A DNA stretch of 58,202 bases. It comes from a bacterium (GTDB lineage Bacteria; UBP6; JAFGXH01). Location: the NCBI GenBank assembly GCA_027064085.1, contig JAMOQH010000040.1:1-58202 (forward strand), written 5' to 3'. The notes beneath the pieces are model-generated. The model was not told where the DNA came from. It did not search any database and saw nothing but the letters and a program-made list of their open reading frames with translations. The position numbers and the translations under genes are program-made. Shown one piece after another: positions 16,420-25,709 of this stretch. Within the stretch, counting starts at the first letter, position 1. Every line of letters begins with the position of its first letter.

Positions 16420-17836
16420 TTTGACTAATCTCTTTTAAATTTATAAAAATCATGAAATCTATAAAAATTTTTGTAATTAATATCATTATACCTATAAATA
16501 AAATATCTATTCTTAATATATTAAAATTTTGTTTTATTAAAAATTTTAGAAATAACTTTCCTAATCCATTAAAATCCAATAAGTATTCAAGTATTATAAC
16601 ATAAGAAATAATTGGTATAATTAAGGTTTTAATTTTTTTTAATAAAAATATATTTATATTTTTATATACATACTTTTTAAAAATAGTAGATTCTTTTATC
16701 CCATAGAACCTTAACGCATTAATTTCTTTTTTATTTTTTTCTCTAATGATAATTGATTCAATACTTCTAAAAATAATTAGTATGGTTATTGTAAAAAGTA
16801 GTAAAATATACTGAAGTAATTTTTCTTTATTTGATAAATCAAGTATATGAGTAAACAGTGCTAAAAATACAATGAGCATTAGTGATGGGATCAATGATAA
16901 TAGATAAAGAGATTTATCTATTATTTTATAAAATAAATTTGATTTTCTTTTTATTTTTAATATAACTATAATTATAAAATAATATGAAAATATAATAGTG
17001 AATAATGTTATAATTAGAGTCCTGAAAAATAAAATTGAAAAAACTTGATATATACTTGTTTTATTTATTGTACCAAAATTAAATGAAAAGGTTGATATAA
17101 TCCAATTCGCAAATTGAGTATCTGTAAAAATTGTTTTTATTTGATTTGAAAGGGTAAATTCTTGATAGTAGTAATGATATTTCGTATGAAAATATTTAAA
17201 ATATTCTATAATTAACTCTTTATGTTCAAATGATTTTTTTTTAAAAATAGGCTTTTCTTTAATATTATTTATTAATCTATATAAGGGTTTGCTTGCGTTA
17301 TAATTTAATGAGTCATGATCAATTAAAAAATTTAGAATATATGGAGTTGCAAATTTTCCAATATTTTTCAACTTGATTTCTGTTTCTTTTCTCGTTTTAG
17401 AATCTAAAATCCATTTTCTTAATAAAAAATTTATATGTTTTTTGGTATATTGTTTTTTTATTTTAGACCATCTTTCAAGATAACAGTCTAGGTTATATTC
17501 TTTACAATTATTAATTACTTCTAGTTGTTCTAATATTTCAATATATTCAGTCTTATGTGCTTTGTCTTGATATATTCTATTAAAAAGAGGATTTAATAAA
17601 AAACTTCCTTTATTTAGTAACTTTTTATTTATTGTTTTCTTATCCTTTTTGTTAGTAGATAATAAATATTGATCAATAAGTTGTTCTATGCTATTGATAT
17701 TATTAGATGGAGATAAGTTTAATAGAATTGGTTCTTGATTCTTAAAAAATAAAATTGTTAGAATAAAAGTAATAACAACTAATACAATATATTGAAATAA
17801 TACTTTATTTAGATAATTAAATATTTTTTGAAACAT
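16403..17836 (-). CDS. ABC transporter permease, Opp/DppB-like, with large insertion
   Basis: 477 residues, longer than the usual 300-340. One N-terminal helix (15-32) is followed by a roughly 220-residue polar, Lys-rich segment before the remaining helices. The C-terminal half matches OppB/DppB: an EAA-like loop (EINALRFYGIKESTIFKK) and EYLLDFNGLGKLFLKFLIKQ, the usual E-x-x-x-x-x-x-G-L-G stretch. The insertion should be periplasmic; similar extended forms may exist but I cannot name one. The start overlaps the RHH stop (TAATG), implying coupled translation with the ParA/RHH genes. Confidence 0.72.
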   Translation of the reverse strand: MFQKIFNYLNKVLFQYIVLVVITFILTILFFKNQEPILLNLSPSNNINSIEQLIDQYLLSTNKKDKKTINKKLLNKGSFLLNPLFNRIYQDKAHKTEYIEILEQLEVINNCKEYNLDCYLERWSKIKKQYTKKHINFLLRKWILDSKTRKETEIKLKNIGKFATPYILNFLIDHDSLNYNASKPLYRLINNIKEKPIFKKKSFEHKELIIEYFKYFHTKYHYYYQEFTLSNQIKTIFTDTQFANWIISTFSFNFGTINKTSIYQVFSILFFRTLIITLFTIIFSYYFIIIVILKIKRKSNLFYKIIDKSLYLLSLIPSLMLIVFLALFTHILDLSNKEKLLQYILLLFTITILIIFRSIESIIIREKNKKEINALRFYGIKESTIFKKYVYKNINIFLLKKIKTLIIPIISYVIILEYLLDFNGLGKLFLKFLIKQNFNILRIDILFIGIMILITKIFIDFMIFINLKEISQNETNN

Positions 17837-18084
17837 TAATCTTTTTTAGGCATATTTTTAATATTTACATTTCTTAGGGCGTATCTAATGATTTTGGATT
17901 TATTGATTCTGTGATACCCTTGTTCTTTAAGCTCTTTTAAATAGTCTTCTAGAAGATCATAATCATCATTGTATAGTGAAATTGTTATCACTTTGTATGT
18001 TTCTTTATTATTAATTTTTCTTTTTTTCACTTCTTTTTCTTCTTCGACAATACCAAATAAAGCTAATTTAGCGTTTTCGTCCAT
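17836..18084 (-). CDS. Small ribbon-helix-helix protein, likely ParA partner
   Basis: 82 residues. The C-terminal half fits a ribbon-helix-helix DNA-binding fold: a strand (TYKVITISLY), a helix (DDYDLLEDYLKELKEQG) and a second helix (NKSKIIRYALRNV). The N-terminus is polar and flexible. It lies 8 bases after the ParA gene. Small RHH proteins paired with a ParA are the centromere-binding and autorepressor half of type Ib plasmid partition systems (ParG, Omega). The repeats upstream of ParA are the obvious candidate target. RHH is inferred from pattern, not from a database match. Confidence 0.65.
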   Translation of the reverse strand: MDENAKLALFGIVEEEKEVKKRKINNKETYKVITISLYNDDYDLLEDYLKELKEQGYHRINKSKIIRYALRNVNIKNMPKKD

Positions 18085-18092
18085 TTCAACTC

Positions 18093-19235
18093 CTAATTAT
18101 ATCGTTTAATATTTTTAATTCTCTTTTTATCTGAGATTGTTTGAGCTAATGCTTGATATTCGTGGTATCCTTTTAGTTTAGGACTTAAAACAACTGCAAC
18201 TCCATCGAATGAAGCTGCCCTAATATCAGCTCTGTCCCTGATTGGTGCTAAAATCATTGATGGGCCATATTTGGTTTGCAATTCTTTTACTATTTTCTTG
18301 GATATTATTCTTTCACCAATAAATAATGTAGGAAGGATTCCTAAAATATCTATTTGGTGGTTATAGAATTTTTTAATATCTTTGATTGTTCCCATAACTT
18401 TTTCAACTGTTGCAAAGGATAAGTAATCACAAGATGCAGGTATAATGATTTCATCTGCAGCATATAGTAAATTTTGATTTAACACGCTTAAAGCAGGACC
18501 TGAATCTGTAATTATATAATCATATTGTTTTTCTACTTCTTTTAGTTTTCGTGCAAACACTTTATGCCTTGTTTTGATGGCTTCATACTTTACTAAATTA
18601 ATATTTACTGCGGCTAAACTTTGGTCAGAGAGTAATAAATCTAGGTTATTTAGACCTTCATTGTTTTTATAAATAACATCTTTAATAGATGTATTATCAG
18701 AAAAAACATTATATAGAGTCTTTCTTTTTTTATTATCTTTTAATCTTAAAGAAATACTTATGTTGCCTTGAGGATCACCATCAATCAATAGCACTCTAAA
18801 TCCCATCTGAGAAAGAGCGACTGAAACATTTAAAGCACTTGTTGTTTTACCTGTCCCCCCTTTTTGGGTGTATATAATTATTTTTCTGGTTGAGTCTGTC
18901 GCTTTATTTAAACCACTTGCTTCCCTAGCTTTTCTTTTAATGTCAGAAATAAAGTTTCCCTGACATTCTGTAGAACATAAGTAGTACTCTGCTTTTCCAC
19001 CTAACTTTAATGTTTGATAATTATGAACAACTCTAAATTCTTTGCCACATTGATCACATTTTTGAACCGGTCTATCCTTTTCTAGGTATTGCTCTTTACA
19101 GTTATATGAACATAAGTAAACTTTTTCTCCATTTTCATTTTCTATTGTATATGCTGAGATTTTAGGAGTAAATTCTTTGCCACAAATTTTACATTTTTTA
19201 CGATTTCTTCCAGAAAGAAATGATATCTCATCCAT
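18093..19235 (-). CDS. ParA-family ATPase with two N-terminal zinc fingers
   Basis: 380 residues. A longer frame reaches 19292, but that start would lie in the -35 box; ATG 19235 has AGGGGAAG upstream and begins MDEISFLSG. Two treble-clef-like fingers come first: C15/C18...C42/C46 and C60/C63...C87/C91 (CxxC, 23 residues, CxxxC), resembling TRASH/MYM-type fingers. The ParA domain follows: deviant Walker A KGGTGKTT (125-132), LLIDGDPQGN and IITDSGPAL. ParA ATPases position plasmids, chromosomes or large complexes by binding DNA and a partner. The fingers replace the DNA-binding N-terminal region of type Ia ParA. It leads an operon with an RHH protein and two permeases. Confidence 0.82.
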   Translation of the reverse strand: MDEISFLSGRNRKKCKICGKEFTPKISAYTIENENGEKVYLCSYNCKEQYLEKDRPVQKCDQCGKEFRVVHNYQTLKLGGKAEYYLCSTECQGNFISDIKRKAREASGLNKATDSTRKIIIYTQKGGTGKTTSALNVSVALSQMGFRVLLIDGDPQGNISISLRLKDNKKRKTLYNVFSDNTSIKDVIYKNNEGLNNLDLLLSDQSLAAVNINLVKYEAIKTRHKVFARKLKEVEKQYDYIITDSGPALSVLNQNLLYAADEIIIPASCDYLSFATVEKVMGTIKDIKKFYNHQIDILGILPTLFIGERIISKKIVKELQTKYGPSMILAPIRDRADIRAASFDGVAVVLSPKLKGYHEYQALAQTISDKKRIKNIKRYN

Positions 19236-19263
19236 AGATCTTCCCCTAATTAAACATCCAATA

Positions 19264-19292
19264 ATTATACTCTTGTAGTAATTAAATGTCAA
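19264..19292 (-). promoter_or_regulatory. Near-consensus promoter of the ParA operon
   Basis: On the minus strand TTGACA (19287-19292), 17 bases, TATAAT (19264-19269): perfect match to the sigma-70 consensus and spacing. The transcript would begin near 19257, which fixes the ParA start at 19235. Such a strong promoter touching the repeat block suggests it is held down by a repressor. Confidence 0.85.
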
Positions 19293-19293
19293 G

Positions 19294-19368
19294 TTATTAA
19301 GAACTTAATAATTAGATAACGGTTATATTTTTAAGTTATTAAGCTTATAATAACTAATTATTAAGTTC
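19294..19368. promoter_or_regulatory. Repeat cluster TTATTAAG, probable operator or centromere-like site
   Basis: TTATTAAG occurs at 19294-19301, 19336-19343 and 19358-19365, with the inverse CTTAATAA at 19304-19311. The outer 15-base segments 19301-19315 and 19354-19368 are perfect inverse copies. The block begins two bases upstream of the -35 box. Its arrangement fits binding by the RHH protein. Confidence 0.6.
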
Positions 19369-22300
19369 TACCTGTTAAATCCTTTAGTGTTTTTTCCACA
19401 AATATCAGAGTAAATACATGTTCTACAATGTAAATTTTCTTCAATAGCCAAAAAATCTTCTCCTAAATCAAAAATTTCTTTAAATAATTCTTTTAATAAG
19501 CTTTCAAATTCTTTGAATATGTGTTCTTTTATGTTGTTATTGATTATTACATTATCATAAATATTTAAAGAATTTTCTATTTTAGACTTATCCATAATAA
19601 AAAATGCACTAGATTTAAAACTATTATTAGGGTTATAGCAATAGGCATAGTGTAAAAGTTGAAAAGATATTTCATCTAAATTATTATTAATTTCTTTTAA
19701 CTTTTTGAAATTACTTGATTTACCTGTTTTATAGTCTATGATTCTTATCACTTTTTGTTTATTTAAATTTATAATATCAATTCTATCAGCACTCCCTTTT
19801 AATTTGATAATAGAATCTTTATATTTAAATTTTCTTTCTAGTTTCTCTTCTAGTTTTAATATTTGAAAAGGATTTTTTTCATCATATTCTAAAAGTTGTA
19901 GTATAACTTTATCTAGAATATTGTAAATTAATTTTCCTGCACCTCTATCAACCTCTTCAAGAAGCTCCTTACTTATTTTATCTAAAATGATTTTATACGA
20001 GTTTTTTAAGTTTGAGATTACTTTAGTATTAATAATCTTTTTATTTTTATATAAATTTTCTAAAGTTTTGTGAAATATTAATCCAAATGTTCTTGGATCA
20101 TTTATCGTATTTGGAGAGTCATATTTATTTAATTTTAAAATATAATCAAAATAAAACTTTAATGAGCATGTTCTGTATGTATTTAACATACTTGGAGAGA
20201 AGTTATAAGTTTTTAGTACATTGATAATGTCTTCATTTTTATTTATCTTAATATTTTTAAAATTATTTTTCTTTGCTTCAAATGTTAAAAAATTATTTTC
20301 TAAATTGAGGTTTTTATTAATGTTTGTATACTCTAATAAAATTTGTTCAATATATCTAGATTTTTCTCCTTTATCTTTAATATTATCGTGATAAAATATT
20401 TCAATATTTTTAGCGTGTTGTATAAGTCTATAAAATAAGTAGGATGTGTCTGATTCTTGTGTTTCATAAGTTGTTAGATTGTAGTTAAGTCTTGTTTCAA
20501 GTGGAATAGAAGTATTTAATTCTTTTTTATGAGGAAAAATATTTTCATTCACTGATAAAAATAAAACATTTTCAAAATCTAATCCTCTTGTGTCTTCTAA
20601 AGTTAATATTTGAACACCATTAAATAAAGGGGTATCAAAAGGAACTCTTTGAGATGAAAAATAATCATTGTATAGCCTCCAAACTATTTTAGGAGGGAGT
20701 TTTATATCTAACTTATCAAGGTGATCGTTAATTAAATTTGTAGTTATTTTAAAATATTCTAGTACAACTGTTTCAAGTTTTCTTGTTTTAAATATATCAT
20801 CATTTAGAACAACTGTAGTTAAGGTATCGTTGACAAAATTTATTGTTTGAATAAAATTAGTTTTTGTTTTCCAATTTTCTATTATATTTGAATATAAAGA
20901 ATTATTTAATAATTCTTTTATTTTTCTTTTTGGAATAAAATTTTTACCATAATTTTCAATTTCACTTATTAAAAAAGTTGTATTTTGAGAGTATTCAGAT
21001 GCTATTATTTTAAAATATGGATGGATTAATAAATTTAATATATCTTTTTTATAGATGTATTTGTTATTTTTATAATTATTTTCATGTAATAGTATAATTG
21101 TTTTTATTAATCTATAAATTAAAGTTTCTTTAAGTGGATAATTTATAGATATATTTAATTCTTTAATTTCTTTGGGTAATGATGTTAATAGGGGAGTTAA
21201 GTACTCTTTATTTTCTAAGATAATTGCAGTATTATTACCTCGTACTTTGTTGTCAATAATTAAATCTTTTAATTTATTAGCAAGAGCTTTAATTTCTGCT
21301 ATTTTTGTAGATGTTGCATTTATTGAAATATTGACTTTCTGAGCTTTCATTTTGTTTTGAGTCCAATTTATTCGTTTTAAATCTAATTCTTTAATATGTT
21401 TTCTTAATAAATTGCCTGCTTCATGTTCTAGATTTTTTAGATAATAATCATCTGTATCAAAATATATTTTTGCTTTGTTTTCGTTGATTAATTTTTTAAT
21501 TATATATATTTCTGATTTTGTAAATTTATTAAATCCTGCAAAAATAAAGTAATCCTTTTCATTTATATATTTACTCATTTCATTATAAAAGTATTGATAA
21601 ATTTTACCAGTATATAGTTTTTTATTTTCTAATAGTTTTTTATTTAAATTTTTATAAATAGAATATAAGTCTTTCATTGATTCAATGTGCTTATATTTTA
21701 TTTCATCTTTTAAGTCTATAAATCTTTCGTCTATTTCATTTAAATTTGTTAAATAATTAAAAAAGTCTTCAGGGGCTACTAAATTTGCATCTAATTCATT
21801 AAAATCATTTATAATGTTTTTACTTAAATTAAAAAAAGAATTAAAATTATCCTCTATTTTATTAGGCATTATTTCAATAAGAGCAAATAAGATATCCATA
21901 AATTCAGCTTTTTGATATCCTTTTTTATATTTAATTTTATTTGTAACAAAATCATCAAATGAAGTTGTAAAAATATCATTATTATTTATTTTTTTATAAA
22001 TTGCATTAAAATATCTTGCAGTTTTTTTATTGGGAAGTACTATGATTTTATTTTTATTTTCTAAATTTAATTTATCAATATCCCGTATTACATCTTTTAT
22101 AAATTCAAAATGTTCTCCATCTATGTTAATTGATTCAGATAATTTTTGGGTATAAATTTCTTTATTTATTTCTTTTTGAGAAATAACCGTTAATTTAGAT
22201 TTCCAATCTGATATTAAAAAGTTTTTTATAGGAAGATAGTTTTCTGTTTTAATTTTAGAGTTAAATTTCTTTGGTAATTTACCTTTTATATATATTAATT

Positions 22301-24779
22301 CTCCATTTGAATCTTGGTTTTCAAAAAGAGTTTTATGAATTAAATTTGCTATATTATTCTTTTTATTATAATAAGCGAAAATAAATAATGACGAAATTGC
22401 TCTTGTGAAACTAACATATAATTTGTTAATGCTATCCATAAAATACATTTTCTTTTCAAATTCGTAATTTTTTTTAAAAACACTATTTTCTAATTCTTGA
22501 TTAGGGGTTACTAAATGTGAAAGTCCATCTTTGTTTTTTAACCAAATATCATGTTTATTACTCAAGCGATAATCCCAATTTGCAAATGGAATAAAAACAA
22601 CAGGAAACTCAAGTCCTTTGGCTTTGTGTATTGTTATTATTTTAATTGCATTATAATCTTCCTGTGAAATTAATGATAAATTTGATTTATTTTCTTCCCA
22701 CCACTCTAAAAAACTATAGATATTGTCTTTATCTGATTCTTTTATTAAACCTAAAAATCTTTCTAAAAATCTACCTGTTTTGCTATGATTTTGGTCTAAA
22801 TTAAATATTTTTATTAAAGATTCTATAATATCATAAAGAGAATAAGTTAATAATTGCTCTCTCTTAGATGACAGTTCTTTTAATTCTGTATTGATTCCTT
22901 GTATTTTTAAAACATCAATTTCTTTATTCTCTAGAAATTGTTTTTTTTCTAATTTCCTAAATAGCATTCTATTATTTTTATCATTAATTAAATTTAAAAA
23001 ATATGCTATTTTGGTAGATAATAATATGTTTTCTGGTGAAATTAACCAATTTATGGCGTTTATTAATAGTAATACTATTGGTTCATTTGCAATCAATAAG
23101 GATTCTGATGAGCTAACTTCTATTTCCTTTTCAAAAAGAGCATTTGCAATGAGTTCGCCCTCTTTATTTGTATTAACAAGTATCGCAATATCTTTTAATT
23201 CATATATTTCCTCTGTGATTAAATCTTCTATTTTTTCAATTAATTTTTTTGTGATTACTTCAGTAGCTTCTTTTTTATTTGGTAAATTAAAGATGTTTAC
23301 AGAAACAAACCCATTGTCATGTTTTTTAGAAATTTGTTCTACATTTTGATATATTTTTGTTAAATAATCATTATCGGTTTTTTTGAGTAAATTTTTAAAA
23401 AATGAATTATTAAAATCTATAATTGTTTTACTACTTCTATAATTATATTTTAGATTGATTTTTTTTACATCATTAAGTTTTTTTTCTATTTCATAATTCA
23501 TTATATTAACATCACCACCACGCCATCTATAAATAGCCTGTTTTGGGTCGCCAACTGCCATTCCAAAATGTCCTTCTCCTTGAGAGTTTTCAATAAGTGG
23601 ATATAAATTGTTCCATTGCTTCAAAGAAGTATCTTGGAATTCATCAATAAGATAATTTTGATAATATTCACCTATTTTATAGTATATAAATGGAGTTGAG
23701 TCTTTTTTTATTATTTCTGACACTCTCCTATTTATTTCAGAAATAGGAACAATATCATTTTCAGTAATATAGTCTTCAAGAAGTTCTTTCATTTTTTTAA
23801 TAAGTATCATGTCAAATACATGCTTTAAGAAGATTTTATTGCTGGTTAATATTTCAATGTTTTCATAATATAATACTTTTAGTTCTTGTATGTTTTTATG
23901 AAAGCCAAGTTCTTTTAAGTCGTTTTCTAAGTTATTATTAGCTTTTTTGAAAAAAATTTCATTTTCTAATTGCTTGGTAATTAATTTATTTTTTGGGGTA
24001 AAAATTCTATTTCTAAATGAGTTTAGTTTTTTAATTAAATTTTTAAAATTTGATATTTTGCTTGAAGTTTCTTCGTCTAGGCCGTTTAAAATATTAAGAG
24101 CATCTTTTGTTTTATTGTCAATTGTTTTTAAAATTAAACTTTGCTCTTTAATTACTTTTTGATAGTTTCTTAAATCTATTTTTTCAAAGTTTTCATCATA
24201 TATTGGAGATGTTTCATTGAATAGTTGTTTACTAATATTACTTGTAAGTGCATCTAATTTAGATTTAATATTATTTTCTTCATCAAGTGCAATAAAATCA
24301 ATAAATTCATCGAAAATTTTAGTTATTTCTTTGTTTTCCCCAATACTATCAATTAATTTATCTTTAATTCTTTCGGAAAGTTGTTCTTCCTTTAAATCAA
24401 GTTCAAAGTATGGGGGTAAATTTAATTCAAAGGCAAAGGATTTTACTATTTTATAAATAAAGCTATCAATTGTTGTAACTGCAAAATTAGAGTAATTATG
24501 TAGTATTTTAGTTAATAAAATACTTGCATTTTTTTTAATGTCAACATCAATTAAATCTTTTTGTAAATCCTCTTTTAATAACAAATTTTTATTGTTAGAT
24601 AACTCTTTTAATGCAGTCAATATCCTTGTTTTCATTTCTTTGGCTGCCTTATTTGTAAATGTAATTGCTAATACATTTTTAAAAGATTTTGGGTCTTTTA
24701 AAGTTAATATTAAATATTCTTTTACTAAGACATAAGTTTTTCCACTTCCTGCACTTGCTTGATAAATACTAAAAGGCAT
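19368..24779 (-). CDS. AddA-AddB fusion: UvrD-type helicase joined to AddB-like nuclease
   Basis: 1803 residues in one frame. Part 1 (about 1-830) is an AddA/UvrD helicase: Walker A QASAGSGKT (7-15), motif II LIDEFQDTS near 376, GDPKQAIYRWRG, ITIHKAKGLEFPVV and motif VI YVSFTRA near 788. Part 2 (from about 905) is AddB-like: degenerate IIVLPNKKTARYF, FIFAGFNKFTKSE, LTLEDTRGLDFENV, then a PD-(D/E)XK nuclease (GSADRIDI, IIDYKTGK near 1680). Cys at TYRTCSLKF plus CRTCIYSDIC near 1785 fit the AddB iron-sulfur cluster. The helicase half lacks its own nuclease domain. AddAB resects double-strand breaks for RecA. GGAG lies before the ATG. Confidence 0.85.
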   Translation of the reverse strand: MPFSIYQASAGSGKTYVLVKEYLILTLKDPKSFKNVLAITFTNKAAKEMKTRILTALKELSNNKNLLLKEDLQKDLIDVDIKKNASILLTKILHNYSNFAVTTIDSFIYKIVKSFAFELNLPPYFELDLKEEQLSERIKDKLIDSIGENKEITKIFDEFIDFIALDEENNIKSKLDALTSNISKQLFNETSPIYDENFEKIDLRNYQKVIKEQSLILKTIDNKTKDALNILNGLDEETSSKISNFKNLIKKLNSFRNRIFTPKNKLITKQLENEIFFKKANNNLENDLKELGFHKNIQELKVLYYENIEILTSNKIFLKHVFDMILIKKMKELLEDYITENDIVPISEINRRVSEIIKKDSTPFIYYKIGEYYQNYLIDEFQDTSLKQWNNLYPLIENSQGEGHFGMAVGDPKQAIYRWRGGDVNIMNYEIEKKLNDVKKINLKYNYRSSKTIIDFNNSFFKNLLKKTDNDYLTKIYQNVEQISKKHDNGFVSVNIFNLPNKKEATEVITKKLIEKIEDLITEEIYELKDIAILVNTNKEGELIANALFEKEIEVSSSESLLIANEPIVLLLINAINWLISPENILLSTKIAYFLNLINDKNNRMLFRKLEKKQFLENKEIDVLKIQGINTELKELSSKREQLLTYSLYDIIESLIKIFNLDQNHSKTGRFLERFLGLIKESDKDNIYSFLEWWEENKSNLSLISQEDYNAIKIITIHKAKGLEFPVVFIPFANWDYRLSNKHDIWLKNKDGLSHLVTPNQELENSVFKKNYEFEKKMYFMDSINKLYVSFTRAISSLFIFAYYNKKNNIANLIHKTLFENQDSNGELIYIKGKLPKKFNSKIKTENYLPIKNFLISDWKSKLTVISQKEINKEIYTQKLSESINIDGEHFEFIKDVIRDIDKLNLENKNKIIVLPNKKTARYFNAIYKKINNNDIFTTSFDDFVTNKIKYKKGYQKAEFMDILFALIEIMPNKIEDNFNSFFNLSKNIINDFNELDANLVAPEDFFNYLTNLNEIDERFIDLKDEIKYKHIESMKDLYSIYKNLNKKLLENKKLYTGKIYQYFYNEMSKYINEKDYFIFAGFNKFTKSEIYIIKKLINENKAKIYFDTDDYYLKNLEHEAGNLLRKHIKELDLKRINWTQNKMKAQKVNISINATSTKIAEIKALANKLKDLIIDNKVRGNNTAIILENKEYLTPLLTSLPKEIKELNISINYPLKETLIYRLIKTIILLHENNYKNNKYIYKKDILNLLIHPYFKIIASEYSQNTTFLISEIENYGKNFIPKRKIKELLNNSLYSNIIENWKTKTNFIQTINFVNDTLTTVVLNDDIFKTRKLETVVLEYFKITTNLINDHLDKLDIKLPPKIVWRLYNDYFSSQRVPFDTPLFNGVQILTLEDTRGLDFENVLFLSVNENIFPHKKELNTSIPLETRLNYNLTTYETQESDTSYLFYRLIQHAKNIEIFYHDNIKDKGEKSRYIEQILLEYTNINKNLNLENNFLTFEAKKNNFKNIKINKNEDIINVLKTYNFSPSMLNTYRTCSLKFYFDYILKLNKYDSPNTINDPRTFGLIFHKTLENLYKNKKIINTKVISNLKNSYKIILDKISKELLEEVDRGAGKLIYNILDKVILQLLEYDEKNPFQILKLEEKLERKFKYKDSIIKLKGSADRIDIINLNKQKVIRIIDYKTGKSSNFKKLKEINNNLDEISFQLLHYAYCYNPNNSFKSSAFFIMDKSKIENSLNIYDNVIINNNIKEHIFKEFESLLKELFKEIFDLGEDFLAIEENLHCRTCIYSDICGKNTKGFNR

Positions 24780-24803
24780 AATAGCTCCAATATATAATAA
24801 ATA

Positions 24804-24832
24804 ATTTTAACATAAAAGCACAAGTTCAACAA
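24804..24832 (-). promoter_or_regulatory. Possible promoter of the AddAB fusion
   Basis: Minus strand TTGTTG (24827-24832), 17 bases, TAAAAT (24804-24809), about 25 bases before the ATG. Confidence 0.4.
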
Positions 24833-24947
24833 GGAGGAAGTGTTTTTTTAATCAGATGAAAGAATTAATAAAAGCTCTTGAATAGATTATATTTATTATA
24901 TTTTGTAATCAACAATTAAACAATCTATGATTGGTTAATTGTTCAAA

Positions 24948-25038
24948 TTACTATAGTATTTTAATTCTTTAGAAGATTTCTCATAGCCTTCATCATTTAA
25001 ACCTTTTCCAGATAAGAATGTATTAAGCTCTGATATTT
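24948..25038 (-). pseudogene. atpC: Perfect 91-bp copy of the atpC 3' region
   Basis: Identical over 91 bases to 27809-27899 inside the real epsilon-subunit gene, same orientation. It encodes the segment from the 'ISELNTFLSGKG' region to KYYS, then runs into unrelated bases and stops. It lacks the final codons and terminator of the true gene. A weaker repeat lies next to each copy: 24910-24947 resembles 27658-27695 (GGTTAATTnTTCAAA). The pair marks the edges of the island between them. Confidence 0.9.
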
Positions 25039-25186
25039 GAATCTGAAATTTTCGTTTTAAAAAAGCCTGCCTAACCTGTTGAATCTATGTGGCAGGAAAA
25101 CCCTACCACTACGGGGAATAATATGGTTATAGGCAAACAAAAGGTGTTATGTAAGAATCCACATTGTTAAACATAAGGTATTATTT
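25039..25186. other. Non-coding stretch with GC-richer hairpin potential
   Basis: No coding frame is evident. CCTGCC (about 25066) can pair with GGCAGG (about 25091), followed by CCCTACCACTACGGGG and GGTATTATTTTTACC. Its composition is richer in GC than its surroundings. It could be a leftover mobile-element end or a structured RNA; I do not recognise it. Confidence 0.3.
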
Positions 25187-25693
25187 TTACCATATCTTCA
25201 ATTTTAGATTTTCAAATATAATATTAGATTCAGGCCAAAACATCTCCTTATTACTTCCATCATTAGCTCTTACAGGTTCTATGATATAGTAATTTTTATC
25301 TTCATTCTTTAATTCAATAACTTGCATATAAAACTTCATTTCATCTTTTGTAAACTTATTATCTTTAAAAATATAACCATTTTGTTCAATTTTATTCTTT
25401 ATAAAATTAAACATTTCACTTTTTACTTTTAAAAATGAAAATCTATTTAAACGGTCAATATGTTTAATTAATATTTCCTTTAAGTAATTTATTTTATCTT
25501 CCTTCTTCTTATCAGAATCAAGCTTACTGATACTCAAGCCATCGCTTTTAAAACCAAAAAAATAGTTTTTATTTTCTGCTATAATTTTATCATCATAAAC
25601 CTTTATTGAAAAACCTTTATATTCCATGATGGATCTACCATCTTTTCCAGAATATTCTCCATAATAAAATTTTAAACCTTGATTTTTATCCAT
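25187..25693 (-). CDS. Unknown protein, 168 residues
   Basis: No family recognised. There is no signal peptide or membrane helix. The first third looks beta-rich (FYYGEYSGKDGRSIMEYKGFSIKVYDD), the middle is a Lys-rich helix, and the end is mixed (YYIIEPVRANDGSNKEMFWPES). GGAAC lies before the ATG on the minus strand, a modest ribosome site. It stands alone in the accessory island, between the atpC fragment and the SBBP remnant. Confidence 0.5.
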   Translation of the reverse strand: MDKNQGLKFYYGEYSGKDGRSIMEYKGFSIKVYDDKIIAENKNYFFGFKSDGLSISKLDSDKKKEDKINYLKEILIKHIDRLNRFSFLKVKSEMFNFIKNKIEQNGYIFKDNKFTKDEMKFYMQVIELKNEDKNYYIIEPVRANDGSNKEMFWPESNIIFENLKLKIW

Positions 25694-25709
25694 AATTAGT
25701 TCCTACTAT

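Noticed and set aside
25060-25140. tRNA or riboswitch
   Set aside because: No T-loop GTTCGA motif or cloverleaf arms, and no recognised aptamer core.
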